Assembly: GCA_963824545.1 (NCBI GenBank) | Contig: CAWGPP010000006.1 | Location: 62,001 to 126,000 of the forward strand | Direction: 5' to 3' | DNA: 64,000 nucleotides | Source of the DNA: Bog-532 sp963824545 | GTDB taxonomy: Bacteria > Actinomycetota > Actinomycetes > Streptosporangiales > Streptosporangiaceae | Program-made: the position numbers and the translations under genes | Part shown: piece by piece, positions 43,348 to 52,614 of the stretch | Position numbering within the stretch: position 1 is the stretch's first letter | Layout: each line of letters begins with the position of its first letter | The notes under the pieces: model-generated | What the model saw: the letters and a program-made list of their open reading frames with translations, nothing else | Told to the model about the DNA's origin: nothing | The model's database searches: none

Positions 43348-45493
43348 GTGACGGAGACCAGCCAGGGCGTTCCGGATCTGGGCCCGGCTGGTTCCGAAGC
43401 ACCCGGGCCGAGGCCGGCCGGAACGGCTGGGAAGGCCCGGAAGGCCGGGAAGCCCCGCAAGCCCGGCGCCCGCGCGCGGGACAACGCGCCCGCGCAGCGC
43501 CAGCCGGTGGCCCGGGTCGCGGTCGACATCCCGCTCGCGCACCTCGACCGGCCGTTCGACTACCTGGTGCCCGAACGGCTCTCGGACGCGGCCAGCCCCG
43601 GCTGCCGGGTCCGCGTCCGGTTCGCCGGGCAGCTCGCCGACGGTTTCGTGCTGGCCCGGGCCGACGCGAGCGACCACTCAGGACGGCTTTCCTACCTGGA
43701 CCGGGTGGTGTCGCCGGAGCCGGTGCTCACCCCGGAGATCGGCGCGCTCGCCCGGGCGGTCGCCGACCGGTACGCGGGCACCCTCGCCGACGTGCTGCGG
43801 CTGGCGATCCCGCCCCGGCACGCGGGAACCGAGGCCAAGCCGTCGCCGCCCGCGGCCGGCCCGGTACCGGCCCCCGGGCCGGGCTCCTGGGCGCGGTACC
43901 CGGCCGGTGCGGCGTTCCTGACCGCGCTGGCCGAAGGCCGCGGGGTCCGCGCCGCCTGGTCGGCGCTGCCCGGGCCAGACATGGCCGGACGAGATCGCCA
44001 TCGCCGCGGCGGCGACCGCCTCGGCCGGCCGGGGCGTGGTCATCGTGGTGCCCGACGTCAAGGATCTGGCCCGGGTGGACGCGGCGCTGGCCGCCCGGCT
44101 GGGTGCCGGCCAGCACGTCTGCCTGACCGCCGACCTCGGCCCGGCCGAACGGTACCGGCGCTGGCTGTCGGTGCTGCGCGGCTCGGTGCGGATCTCGGCG
44201 GGCACCCGCGCCGCCATGTTCGCCCCCGTCCACGACCTCGGCCTGGTCGTGCTCTGGGACGACGGCGACGACCTGCTGGCCGAACGCCGCGCGCCGTACC
44301 CGCACGCCCGGGAGGTGCTCGCGCTGCGCGCCCACCGGCAGGGTGCCGCCGCGCTGATCGGCGGCTTCGCCCGCACCACCGAGGTCACGCAGCTGGTCGC
44401 GGCGGGCTGGGCACGCCCGCTGGCGGGGGACCGGGAGGCGCTGCGCGCCGCCGCCCCCCGGATCCGGCCCGCGGCCGACTCCGGCGAGCTGGCCCGCGAC
44501 GAGGCGGCGCTGAGCGCCCGGCTGCCCAGCCTGGCCATCCGCACCGCACGAGCGGCGCTGGCGCACGGTCCCGTGCTCGTCCAGGTACCGCGGCGCGGCT
44601 ACCTCGCGTCCATCGCGTGCGGGCGCTGCCGCGCCCAGGCCCGCTGCGCGGTGTGCGGCGGCCAGCTGGAAATCGCCGGGGCCCGGCAGACCCCGCAATG
44701 CCGGTGGTGCGGCGCGGTCGCGGCCGGCTGGACCTGCCCGCGGTGCGCGTTCACCGAGGTCCGCGCGATCATCACCGGCGCCGCCCGGACCGCGGAAGAA
44801 CTCGGCCGGGCCTTCCCGTCCACCCCGGTCCGGTTCTCCGGTGGCCAGCACGTCCTCACCGGCGTGCCGGCCGAGCCTGCCGTGGTGGTGGCGACGCCGG
44901 GCGCCGAGCCGGTCGCCGTGGACGGCTACGCAGCCGCCCTGCTGCTCGACGGGTGGGCGCTGCTGGGGCGGCCGAGCCTGCGGGCGGCGGAGGAGTCGCT
45001 GCGCAAATGGCTCAACGCCGCGGCCCTCGTCCGGCCCGGCGAGCACGTGATCGTGCACGCCGACGCCGGCATCGCCGCGGTCCAGGCGCTGATCCGCTGG
45101 GATCCGGCCGGTTACGCCGAACGTGAGCTGGCCGAACGTGAGGAGCTGTCGTTCCCGCCCGCCGTCCGGATGGCCGCCGTCTCCGGTCCCGCCGCCGCGG
45201 TGGAGGAACTGCTCGGCGTGGCCGGCCTTCCGCCGTCCGCGGAAGTTCTGGGGCCCGTTCCCGACGATCATGCGGCCTCGCGGCCGGCCCGTGCGCCCGG
45301 CGACGCGGCGCCGGAGGGCACCGCCGGCCTCGTCGAAGACGCCGCCGCCCTCCCGGTACGCGCGCTGATCCGGGTACCGAGGGCGGAAGGATCGGCCCTC
45401 GCGCGGGCCCTGCAGGCCGCGCAGGCGACCCGCAGCCCGCGCAAGGACGGCGGGGCCGCGCGGGTCCAGCTCGACCCGGCCGAGCTGATCTGA
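43348..45493 (+). CDS. priA: Primosomal protein N' (PriA), helicase motifs degenerate, frameshifted
   Basis: The first frame covers the 3'-DNA-binding domain (VARVAVDIPLAHLDRPFDYL, VRVRFAGQLADGFVLARADA). One extra base at about 43970 moves the rest to a second frame (QTWPDEIAIAAAATASAGRG, VVIVVPDVKDLARVDAALAA). The zinc knuckles CGRC, CAVC, CRWC and CPRC are intact. No Walker A GKT or DEAH box is present, which is the known actinobacterial condition, so the protein is probably a replication-restart scaffold rather than a helicase. It heads the def-fmt-rsmB-rpe cluster. Confidence 0.85.
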
Positions 45494-45560
45494 GCGGCCC
45501 GGCCCGCGGCCCGGCGGCGCCGTCGCCCGAGCATGGCGGTGCACGTCGTAAGGTGCTTGC

Positions 45561-46925
45561 GTGGCAACCTCGCATGAGCGCCTGACGTCACGGTCGCGGA
45601 GCCCGGGCCGCCTCACCCGGCTGCCGCCCGTCCGCCTGGCGTCCCGCGAGGAGCTGGCGGCCGCGGCGCGGGTGGCGCCGCTGCTGCGGGTGGCCCGGGA
45701 CCTGGCGGCCTGGGCGGGACCGGCGCGCCCCGTCACCGCCGCCGGTGAGCTGCCCGCCGCCGACGCCGCCAGCGCGGCCGCCGCCCTGGACCTGTCCGCC
45801 GCGGAGACCCGCGCCGCGTGGGCGGTGGGCATCGGGACGGGCATGGTCGCGGTGTCCGGGAACCGGGCCGGCCCCGGCGCGCAGTTCGACGTGCTCACGT
45901 CCGGCGCCCCCGACGACGTCCTGGATGTATGGTGCGCGGCACTGCAGGCCCTGCTCGGCCAGGAGAACCTGGACGGGCTGGCCACCGCGCTCTACACCGC
46001 CGCCCGCCCGGTACGGCTGGACGCGCTGTTCGAGGCGTACGCGGCCGCCGTCGGCGCGCTGACCGTGAGTGCCGAGGATCCCGCCCCCGCGGTTCCCGCT
46101 CCCGCGGTTCCCGCTCCCGCGGTTCCCGCCGCGGATGCCGCCCCCGCGCCTCCTGCCCCCGCGGGCCAGGCGGCCCTGGCGTTTCCTCCCGGCCTGGAAC
46201 CGGGGCTGGAGCCAGGCCTGGAACCAGGCCTGGCCCTGCTCGCCGACCTCGGAGTGGTCGAGCTCGGGGCCGAGGAAGACCCCGAGGCCGGGCTCACCGT
46301 CACCTTGTCACCGATCGGCGTGTGGGCAGTACGGGACCGGCTCAGCGCGCGCGGCTGGCGGGTCCCCGTGCTGGGGAGCAGCGCCGAAGGCGGGGCCGCG
46401 GCGGTGCTCGCCGTGCTGGCCGACTACGACGCCGAGGACGGCGAGGCGGAGATCGCCGCGTGGCTGGGGCGGCGCAGCCCCGGGCGGGCCGCCGAGGAGC
46501 TGACCGAAGCCGCCAGCCAGGGATCCCCGGGCCTGCGCGGGGCCGCCTTCGCGGTCATGGACCGGGTCGGCGCGGCGGCGGTGCCCGCGGTCCGGCGGGC
46601 GCTGGCCAATCCCGTGCTGCGCCCGCACGCCGCGGTCTGGCTGCGTGAGCACGGCGAGGAGGCCACCCTCAGCCGGGCGGACAGCGCCTGGCTGCTGGTC
46701 GACCTCGGCGCGGGCCTGCTGGAAGAGGCCGCCCCGGAGGACGTGGTGGCGGAGCTGCTGCCCGAACTGCCGCCGCACGCGCAGGCCAACCTGGTCGCGG
46801 GGTTGTGGCGGGTGGAGCACCCGGCCGTGACCGAGCTGCTCACCACGCTCAGCGATCACCATCCGGAACCTGACGTGGCCAAGGCGGCGCGGAAGGCGGC
46901 CTTCAAGGCCCGGTCACGGCTCTGA
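45561..46925 (+). CDS. Conserved protein with C-terminal HEAT-like repeats, unknown function
   Basis: The 454-residue product has an alpha-helical N-terminal domain (residues 20-165) and a low-complexity linker with PAPAVPAPAVPA and LEPGLEPGLEPGL repeats. A winged-helix-like segment follows (GLTVTLSPIGVWAVRDRLSA), then helical pairs resembling HEAT repeats (AEEDGEAEIAAWLGRRSPG-type, AVPAVRRALANPVLRPHAAV). I do not recognise a named family. TAAGGT six bases before the GTG and no ribosome site suggest a leaderless message. It sits between priA and def. Confidence 0.65.
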   Translation: MATSHERLTSRSRSPGRLTRLPPVRLASREELAAAARVAPLLRVARDLAAWAGPARPVTAAGELPAADAASAAAALDLSAAETRAAWAVGIGTGMVAVSGNRAGPGAQFDVLTSGAPDDVLDVWCAALQALLGQENLDGLATALYTAARPVRLDALFEAYAAAVGALTVSAEDPAPAVPAPAVPAPAVPAADAAPAPPAPAGQAALAFPPGLEPGLEPGLEPGLALLADLGVVELGAEEDPEAGLTVTLSPIGVWAVRDRLSARGWRVPVLGSSAEGGAAAVLAVLADYDAEDGEAEIAAWLGRRSPGRAAEELTEAASQGSPGLRGAAFAVMDRVGAAAVPAVRRALANPVLRPHAAVWLREHGEEATLSRADSAWLLVDLGAGLLEEAAPEDVVAELLPELPPHAQANLVAGLWRVEHPAVTELLTTLSDHHPEPDVAKAARKAAFKARSRL

Positions 46926-47018
46926 AATCTCGCGCGCCCCATAGACTGGGAGCACGGTAAACAGCGCCCGTCGCGGGCGTGAGCAAACGCCCCGTGGTGG
47001 GCCGGGAGGATCTTTTTC

Positions 47019-47564
47019 GTGAGCGTGAAGCCGATCCGCCTTTTCGGCGATCCGGTGCTGCGCACCGCTGCTGATCCCGTCCGTGATTTCGACGCCGAGC
47101 TACGCAAGCTGGTCAAGGATCTCACTGACACCATGATGGACGCGCCCGGTGCCGGGCTGGCCGCGCCGCAGATCGGCGTCGGGCTGCGGGTCTTTACCTA
47201 CTTCGTGGACGACGAACTCGGGCACCTGATCAACCCCACGCTGGACCTGTCGGAGGAGGAAGACACCGACGAGGAAGGCTGCCTGTCGTTCCCCGGCCTG
47301 GCCTTTCCCACCAAGCGCGCGTGGGGCACCGTGGCCAAGGGCTTCAACATGTACGGTGACCCGATCACGCTCGAGGGCACCGAGCGGATGGCGCGGTGCT
47401 TCCAGCACGAGACCGACCACCTGGACGGCGTCCTGTTCATTGACCGGCTCGATCCCGAGCAGAAGAAGCTGGCCATGCGCGCGATCCGGGAGGCGGAGTG
47501 GTCCGGCTTTGAGGTCCCGGAGCTCCGGGCCTCGCCGCACCCCACCTTCGGCAAGGCGATTTAG
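47019..47564 (+). CDS. def: Peptide deformylase
   Basis: A 181-residue enzyme with all three motifs: GAGLAAPQIGV (motif 1), EEGCLSFPG (motif 2, metal-ligand Cys) and QHETDHLDG (motif 3, HExxH with two His ligands). It removes the formyl group from nascent N-terminal Met and works with the adjacent fmt. GGGAGG precedes the GTG. Length is normal. Confidence 0.97.
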   Translation: MSVKPIRLFGDPVLRTAADPVRDFDAELRKLVKDLTDTMMDAPGAGLAAPQIGVGLRVFTYFVDDELGHLINPTLDLSEEEDTDEEGCLSFPGLAFPTKRAWGTVAKGFNMYGDPITLEGTERMARCFQHETDHLDGVLFIDRLDPEQKKLAMRAIREAEWSGFEVPELRASPHPTFGKAI

Positions 47565-47635
47565 ATCAGCACCCGGATGCGCGCTCATGTCCCGCCCGGC
47601 CAGCTGTCCGGCCATTCCCTGCGGCCGGTTACCTG

Positions 47636-48625
47636 ATGCGGCTGGTCTTTGCGGGCACCCCCCAGGCGGCCATCCCCGCCCTGGAGGCGGTCCTGGCGTC
47701 CCGGCACGAGGTCGCCGCGGTCGTCACGCGGCCGGACGCCCCGGCTGGGCGGGGCCGCCATCTGGAACCCAGCCCGGTCGCACGGCTGGCCCGTGCGGCG
47801 GGCATCGAGGTGCTGACCCCGGCGAAGGTCCGCGACCCGGCATTCCTGGACCGGCTGCGGGAGATCGGCCCGGACTGCTGCCCGGTCACCGCGTACGGCG
47901 CGCTGCTCCCGCAGTCCGCCCTGGACATCCCGCCGCACGGCTGGGTCAACCTGCACTTTTCCGTGCTGCCCGCGTGGCGCGGCGCCGCCCCCGTGCAGCA
48001 CGCCCTGCTGCACGGCGACGACGTGACCGGCGCCACCACGTTCCATATCGTCAAGGAGCTGGACGCCGGCCCGGTGTACGGCGTCGTGACCGAGACCGTG
48101 GGCCCCCGTGACACCGCAGGTGGCCTGCTGGCCCGGCTGGCGGTGTCCGGGGCCGCGCTGCTCGTCGGCACCCTGGACGGGATCGAGTCAGGGCAGATCC
48201 GGGCCGTCCCGCAGCCGGACGAGGGCGTCAGCTTCGCCCCTAAGATCAATCCGGACGACGCGCGCGTCGACTGGGGCCTGCCCGCCGTGGCCATCGACCG
48301 GCTGATCCGCGCGTGCACCCCGGATCCGGGCGCGTGGACCACCGTGGCCGGCGCCCGGCTGAAGCTGGGCCCCGTCGAGCCGCTGCCGCCGGGCACCGCC
48401 CCAGCGGCCGCTCCGCCGCCGGGCGCCCCCTCCGCCTCCGCTCCGCCGCCGGGCGCGGCCCCCGTCCTGGCACCCGGCGAGCTGTTGGTCACCCGGCACG
48501 CCGTGCTGGCCGGGACGGCTACCGAGCCGGTCCGCCTCGGCGAGGTCCAGCCGCCGGGCAAGCGCCCGATGGCCGCCGCCGACTGGGCCCGCGGCCTGCA
48601 CCAGGCCAGCCGTAAGCTCGGCTGA
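47636..48625 (+). CDS. fmt: Methionyl-tRNA formyltransferase
   Basis: The 329-residue enzyme has the formyl-transfer domain (MRLVFAGTPQAAIPALEAVL, WVNLHFSVLPAWRGAAPVQH, GATTFHIVKELDAGPVYG). The catalytic triad corresponds to Asn/His/Asp in VNLHFSVLP and LDAGP. The C-terminal OB domain is interrupted by a Pro/Ala stretch (APAAAPPPGAPSASAPPPGA). In CCPVTAYGALLP the CP replaces the usual VVxAYG run. It uses 10-formyl-THF to formylate initiator Met-tRNA. It is followed 1 bp later by rsmB. Confidence 0.96.
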   Translation: MRLVFAGTPQAAIPALEAVLASRHEVAAVVTRPDAPAGRGRHLEPSPVARLARAAGIEVLTPAKVRDPAFLDRLREIGPDCCPVTAYGALLPQSALDIPPHGWVNLHFSVLPAWRGAAPVQHALLHGDDVTGATTFHIVKELDAGPVYGVVTETVGPRDTAGGLLARLAVSGAALLVGTLDGIESGQIRAVPQPDEGVSFAPKINPDDARVDWGLPAVAIDRLIRACTPDPGAWTTVAGARLKLGPVEPLPPGTAPAAAPPPGAPSASAPPPGAAPVLAPGELLVTRHAVLAGTATEPVRLGEVQPPGKRPMAAADWARGLHQASRKLG

Positions 48626-48626
48626 G

Positions 48627-50312
48627 ATGCCCCCCTCATCCGGCAGGCGAGCGCGCGCGGCGCGCGGCCAGAGCGCGGGCCAGCCCCAGGGCGGGCGGCC
48701 GGGACGTCCCAGGAACGCCGCGCGGGGGCGTAGTCGTTCGGACCCCGTCCGGCGGGTCGCCTACGACGTGCTGTGGGCCGTGGACCAGCGGGACGCCTAC
48801 GCCAACCTGCTGCTGCCCACGCTGCTGCGCGAGCGCGGCATCGAGGGCCGCGACGCCGCGCTGGCCACCGAGCTGACCTACGGGACCCTGCGCGGCCTGC
48901 AGACCTACGACGCGATCCTGGACCTGTGCAGCGACCGCCCGGCCGGCCAGATCGATCCGCCGGTCCGTGAGGTGCTGCGGCTCGGCGCCCACCAGCTGCT
49001 CGCCACCCGCGTGGCCAGCCACGCGGCGGTCGCCACCTCCGTGGACCTGGCCAAGGACGTGGCGGGCATGCGGCCCGCGGGGTTCGTCAACGCCGTCCTG
49101 CGCCGCGTCGGGACCCGCGAGCAGGCCGAATGGCTCCGCATCATCGCCCCGGACCGCGCTGCGGACCCGGTCGGCTTCCTGGCCGCCACGTACAGTTACC
49201 CACGCTGGATCGTGGCGGCCTTCCGCGACGCGCTCGGCGAGGACGCGGCCGGCGGCCTGCCCGAGACAGAGCAGGTCCTGGCGGCGGGCAACACGAGACC
49301 GAAGATCACGCTGGCCGCCCTGCCGGGCCTGGCCAAGCGCGAGGAGCTCGCCGACGATACCGCGGAGCCCACCCGCTGGTCCCCGTTCGGGGTCGTCCTG
49401 CCCGGCGGTGACCCAAGGGCAATCCCGGCCGTGGCCGAGGGCCGCGCCTTCGTCCAGGACGAGGCGAGCCAGCTCGCCGCGCTGGCTCTCGCCGCCGCTC
49501 CGCTGGCCACCCCGGCGCCCGCGGCCCCATGGCTCGACCTGTGCGCCGGCCCCGGCGGCAAGTCCGCCGTCCTCGCGGCGGTCGCCCAGACCGGCGCGCC
49601 CCGCACGGCCATGACCCCAAGCACCCCAGCAGCCCCCAATACCCCGGCAGCCCCAAGTACCCCGGCAGCCCCAAGCATTCCGGCGGCCCCAAGTACTCCG
49701 GCAGCCCCCAGCACCCCGGCAGGCCCAGAGGCCGCGGCGGAGATCCACCTGCTCGCCTCCGACGTCCGCCCGCACCGCGCCGGCCTCACCCAGGCGCATC
49801 TCCGCAACCTGCCGGGCGCCGCCGTGGTGGCCGCCGACGGCCGGGCCGGCGCCTGGCGGCCCGGCACGTTCGACCGGGTGCTCGCCGATGTGCCGTGTTC
49901 CGGTCTCGGGGCGCTGCGCCGCCGCCCGGAAGCCCGCTGGCGCAGGTCACCGGAAGACGTCGAGAACCTCGGCGCCCTGCAGCGCGCCCTGCTGGACGCG
50001 GCCATCGACGCGGCCCGCCCCGGCGGCGTGGTCGCCTACGTCACCTGCTCCCCGCACCGCGCCGAGACCCACGACGTGCTCCGCGACGTGCTCGCCAGCC
50101 GCAATGACACCACCGTCCTGCACGCTCCCGCCATCCTGGCTGACGCCCTCCGCGCGGCCGCCCCGGATCCAGACCGCGCGGCCGCCCCGGATCCGGCCCA
50201 CGAGATCCCGGGCCTGAGCAGCCCAGCCCCCGATGGCCGCTACGCCCAGTTCTGGCCGCACCGCCACGGCACCGACGCCATCTTCCTCGCCCTCCTCCGC
50301 CGCGCCGCCTAG
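48627..50312 (+). CDS. rsmB: 16S rRNA (cytosine-C5) methyltransferase RsmB/Fmu family
   Basis: The 561-residue protein has an NusB-like N-terminal domain (DPVRRVAYDVLWAVDQRDAY, NLLLPTLLRERGIEGRDAAL) and a Rossmann methyltransferase domain (DEASQLAALALAAAPLA, PWLDLCAGPGGKSAVLAAVA). It has the two motif cysteines, in DVPCSGLGALRRRPEARW and YVTCSPHRAETHDVLR. Between SAM motif I and the next strand lies a 40-residue insert of TPAAPS-type hexapeptides encoded by an in-frame 18-bp minisatellite (49614-49731). The chemistry should survive if the insert loops out. Confidence 0.94.
   Translation: MPPSSGRRARAARGQSAGQPQGGRPGRPRNAARGRSRSDPVRRVAYDVLWAVDQRDAYANLLLPTLLRERGIEGRDAALATELTYGTLRGLQTYDAILDLCSDRPAGQIDPPVREVLRLGAHQLLATRVASHAAVATSVDLAKDVAGMRPAGFVNAVLRRVGTREQAEWLRIIAPDRAADPVGFLAATYSYPRWIVAAFRDALGEDAAGGLPETEQVLAAGNTRPKITLAALPGLAKREELADDTAEPTRWSPFGVVLPGGDPRAIPAVAEGRAFVQDEASQLAALALAAAPLATPAPAAPWLDLCAGPGGKSAVLAAVAQTGAPRTAMTPSTPAAPNTPAAPSTPAAPSIPAAPSTPAAPSTPAGPEAAAEIHLLASDVRPHRAGLTQAHLRNLPGAAVVAADGRAGAWRPGTFDRVLADVPCSGLGALRRRPEARWRRSPEDVENLGALQRALLDAAIDAARPGGVVAYVTCSPHRAETHDVLRDVLASRNDTTVLHAPAILADALRAAAPDPDRAAAPDPAHEIPGLSSPAPDGRYAQFWPHRHGTDAIFLALLRRAA
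49614..49731 (+). repeat. In-frame 18-bp minisatellite inside rsmB
   Basis: About six and a half units of the type GCCCCAAGTACCCCGGCA encode the hexapeptide (S/N)TPAAP. The period is a multiple of three, unlike the arrays outside genes, as expected if only in-frame expansions survive in a coding region. Confidence 0.9.
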
Positions 50313-50322
50313 CGGCGCCTAT

Positions 50323-50361
50323 GGGCAGACTTTTGGGCAAATACTGCCGAAAAGTCTGCCC
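50323..50361. repeat. Hairpin element, copy A
   Basis: GGGCAGACTTTT pairs perfectly with AAAAGTCTGCCC; inside it GGCA-AATAC-TGCC forms a second stem. It begins 11 bp after the rsmB stop. A related element lies at 62169-62212. Positionally it could terminate rsmB, and it also marks the left end of the truncated Ig-like gene. Confidence 0.8.
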
Positions 50362-50364
50362 GTC

Positions 50365-51045
50365 AAGGCGACCGACGGGAACCTGACCGCCACGCAGGCC
50401 TACCGGATCACCATCACCGTGCAAGGCGCGCCGGACCAGCTGCAATGTAACACTGCCAACGGCAGCTTCCTGATCAGCGGGGTCTGCGCGCTGCCCGACG
50501 CCGTGCTGGGCCAGCCCTACCGGGGCCACCTGGTCACCAGTCACAACGCCGGCGGCACGCTCAGCATCGCCGCCGGTGCCCTCCCGCCGGGCCTGTCCCT
50601 GCCCGCCACCTTCGGGTCATCCGGCGCGATCATCGGCGGCACCGCCACCCAGCAAGGCATCGAACCCACCTACAGCTTCACCGTGCAAGGCACCGGTGAC
50701 CAGGGCCAGCCCCTGTGGCAGCCCTACCAGATCACGGTCGACCAGAACCTCTCGCTGACGATCGTTTTGCCGGCCAGCGGATCAACCCTCGAGCCGGGAA
50801 CGGTCGGCCAGGCCTTCGGCCAGAACTTCTTCCTCAGCGGCGGGGCCGGACCCTACCGCTGGGCCGTCGCCTCCGGGCAGCTTCCGCCTGGGCTGACCTT
50901 GCAGACCTTCGCGGCGCCGACCGACGCCAACAACGAGCTCACCGGAACGCCGACCACGGCCGGCACCTACACCTTCACCATGCGGCTGAGCGACTTCGCC
51001 GGCCAGCAGGCCACCCAGCAGTTCAGCCTGACCATCGACAGGTAG
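50365..51045 (+). pseudogene. 3' remnant of an Ig-like domain (He_PIG-type) surface protein
   Basis: The frame encodes about 226 residues of Ig-like modules: VKATDGNLTATQAYRITITV, LPDAVLGQPYRGHLVTSHNA, GTLSIAAGALPPGLSLPA, then SGGAGPYRWAVASGQLPPGL and GTPTTAGTYTFTMRLSDFAG. These match the putative Ig (GLPPGL...GTPT) repeats of exported adhesion proteins. No start codon or signal peptide is present; upstream is hairpin copy A and the end of rsmB. It looks like the tail of a larger gene joined to rsmB by deletion or insertion. Confidence 0.7.
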
Positions 51046-51056
51046 CCCACCCGGCA

Positions 51057-51096
51057 GGCCCGGCCGTGACCCATGAGAGCTGGTCACGGCCGGGCC
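51057..51096. terminator. Bidirectional hairpin terminator
   Basis: GGCCCGGCCGTGACC and GGTCACGGCCGGGCC form a perfect 15-bp stem with a 10-base loop. It lies between the rightward Ig-like remnant and the leftward DUF2786 gene. Confidence 0.85.
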
Positions 51097-51107
51097 AACG
51101 GCCTGCA

Positions 51108-51848
51108 TCAGGAGACCTGGCCCCGGGGCAGGGCACGCCGGGCGTGCAGCCGCTTGGCCCCGATGTCGGCGCGCTGACCCTCGGTGAATCCGGAGCCGTA
51201 GCCGCTGCCGGTATAGGTCACGCGCAGCTTACGGGTGTTCGGGTAGGCCTGCGCGTACTGCTGGCGGACCACCAGCGACCGGTCCGCCAGCACTACCGCC
51301 GTGCTCGGCCCGTCGCCGTCCGGGGCCGCCCCCGCGTCGCTGGCGGCCCGCTGCTCGGCCGCCTGGACGCGCGCGACCACCGCCGAGGTGTACCCCAGCA
51401 GCCAGCTCCGCCGCCACGCCCGCGCGCTCCGCGCCGTCGCCGGCACCGATGTCCTGGCCAGCCCGTGAGCCATCTGGATGAGCAGGGACGTGTACAGCAT
51501 CTCGGCGCGCTCCAGGTCCGAGGCGTAGCCGAACACGTGGATCCGCTTGCCGCTGGCCACGGGCAGCAGCACGCACTGGCAGCGCATCGCGGTGACCAGC
51601 CCGGCCAGCAGATGCGCCCGGACGTCGGCCCACGGATTGGGCACGTCGATGATCCGGTTGGCGGGGCGGTCGGTGTCCGGGCGCGCCGCCGCCAGCAGCG
51701 CCCGGTCGATGCCGTACCGCGCCATCAGCGCGGCGGCCTTCTCGGTGAACGCCTCGGCCTCGGCTTCGGTGACCCCGTCGCCTTCCGCCTTGGCCAGCAG
51801 CTTCCGTACGCGCTCCAGCAGCGTGCCGGGCGGTTCAGTGGTACTCAC
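51108..51848 (-). CDS. DUF2786 domain-containing protein
   Basis: About 246 residues. The N-terminal LLERVRKLLAKAEGDGVTEA and EAEAFTEKAAALMARYGIDR form the DUF2786 helical hairpin. CVLLPVASGKRIHVFGYASD and RRSWLLGYTSAVVARVQAAE follow, and the C-terminus has GSGYGSGFTEGQRADIG. The function is unknown; relatives are often near phage or accessory genes. The GTG at 51848 follows CGGGGGG. It interrupts the conserved rsmB-rpe neighbourhood. Confidence 0.85.
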   Translation of the reverse strand: MSTTEPPGTLLERVRKLLAKAEGDGVTEAEAEAFTEKAAALMARYGIDRALLAAARPDTDRPANRIIDVPNPWADVRAHLLAGLVTAMRCQCVLLPVASGKRIHVFGYASDLERAEMLYTSLLIQMAHGLARTSVPATARSARAWRRSWLLGYTSAVVARVQAAEQRAASDAGAAPDGDGPSTAVVLADRSLVVRQQYAQAYPNTRKLRVTYTGSGYGSGFTEGQRADIGAKRLHARRALPRGQVS

Positions 51849-51906
51849 CCCCCGAACGCTACCCACGGGGGGTGACAGCCGGGGGCCGCCCGGCACAATG
51901 ACACCT

Positions 51907-52614
51907 ATGGCCGTTCAGATTTCACCCAGCATCCTGTCCGCCGACTTCGCCCGGCTCGCCGACGAGGCGGAAGCGGTCACGCCCGCCGCGGACTGGCTGC
52001 ACGTGGACGTCATGGACTACCACTTCGTGCCGAACCTGACCCTGGGCCTGCCGGTGGTGCAGTCCCTGCTCAAGCACACCAGCCTGCCGGTGGACTGCCA
52101 CCTGATGATCGAAGACCCCGGCCGCTGGGCGCCCGCCTACGCCGAGGCCGGCGCGCGGAACGTGACGATCCACGCCGAGGCGGCGCAGGCCCCGGTCCGT
52201 ACGCTGCGTGAGATCCGGCACGCCGGGGCTCGCGCCGGGCTGGCGGTCAACCCGGGCACGGCGGTGGAGCCGTACGCCGACCTGCTGCCCGAACTCGACA
52301 TGCTGCTGCTGATGACGGTCGAGCCCGGCTTCGGCGGGCAGCAGTTCCTGGATCTCGTGCTGCCGAAACTGCGCCGCACCCGTGCCCTGATCTCGGCGCA
52401 CGGCGGCTCGATCTGGCTGCAGGTCGACGGCGGCGTCAGCGAGGAGACCATCGAGCGGTGCGCCGACGCGGGCGCGGACGTGTTCGTCGCCGGCTCGGCG
52501 GTGTACTCCGCCGACGACCCGGGCCGCGCCGTGCAGGCCCTCCGTGCCCAGGCCGAACGCGCCACCGCGCACGCCGCCTGGACCTGGGGCCACGCCCAGG
52601 CCCAGCCCCAGTGA
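51907..52614 (+). CDS. rpe: Ribulose-phosphate 3-epimerase
   Basis: A 235-residue TIM-barrel enzyme: QISPSILSADFARLADEAEA, HVDVMDYHFVPNLTLGLPVV (metal-ligand His and Asp), DCHLMIEDPGRW, MTVEPGFGGQQFLDLVLPKL and LQVDGGVSEETIERCADAGA. It interconverts ribulose-5-P and xylulose-5-P. The C-terminal extension HAAWTWGHAQAQPQ is encoded by the start of the 29-bp tandem repeat, and the stop is inside a unit. CACAAT lies seven bases before the ATG, so the message is probably leaderless. Confidence 0.96.
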   Translation: MAVQISPSILSADFARLADEAEAVTPAADWLHVDVMDYHFVPNLTLGLPVVQSLLKHTSLPVDCHLMIEDPGRWAPAYAEAGARNVTIHAEAAQAPVRTLREIRHAGARAGLAVNPGTAVEPYADLLPELDMLLLMTVEPGFGGQQFLDLVLPKLRRTRALISAHGGSIWLQVDGGVSEETIERCADAGADVFVAGSAVYSADDPGRAVQALRAQAERATAHAAWTWGHAQAQPQ

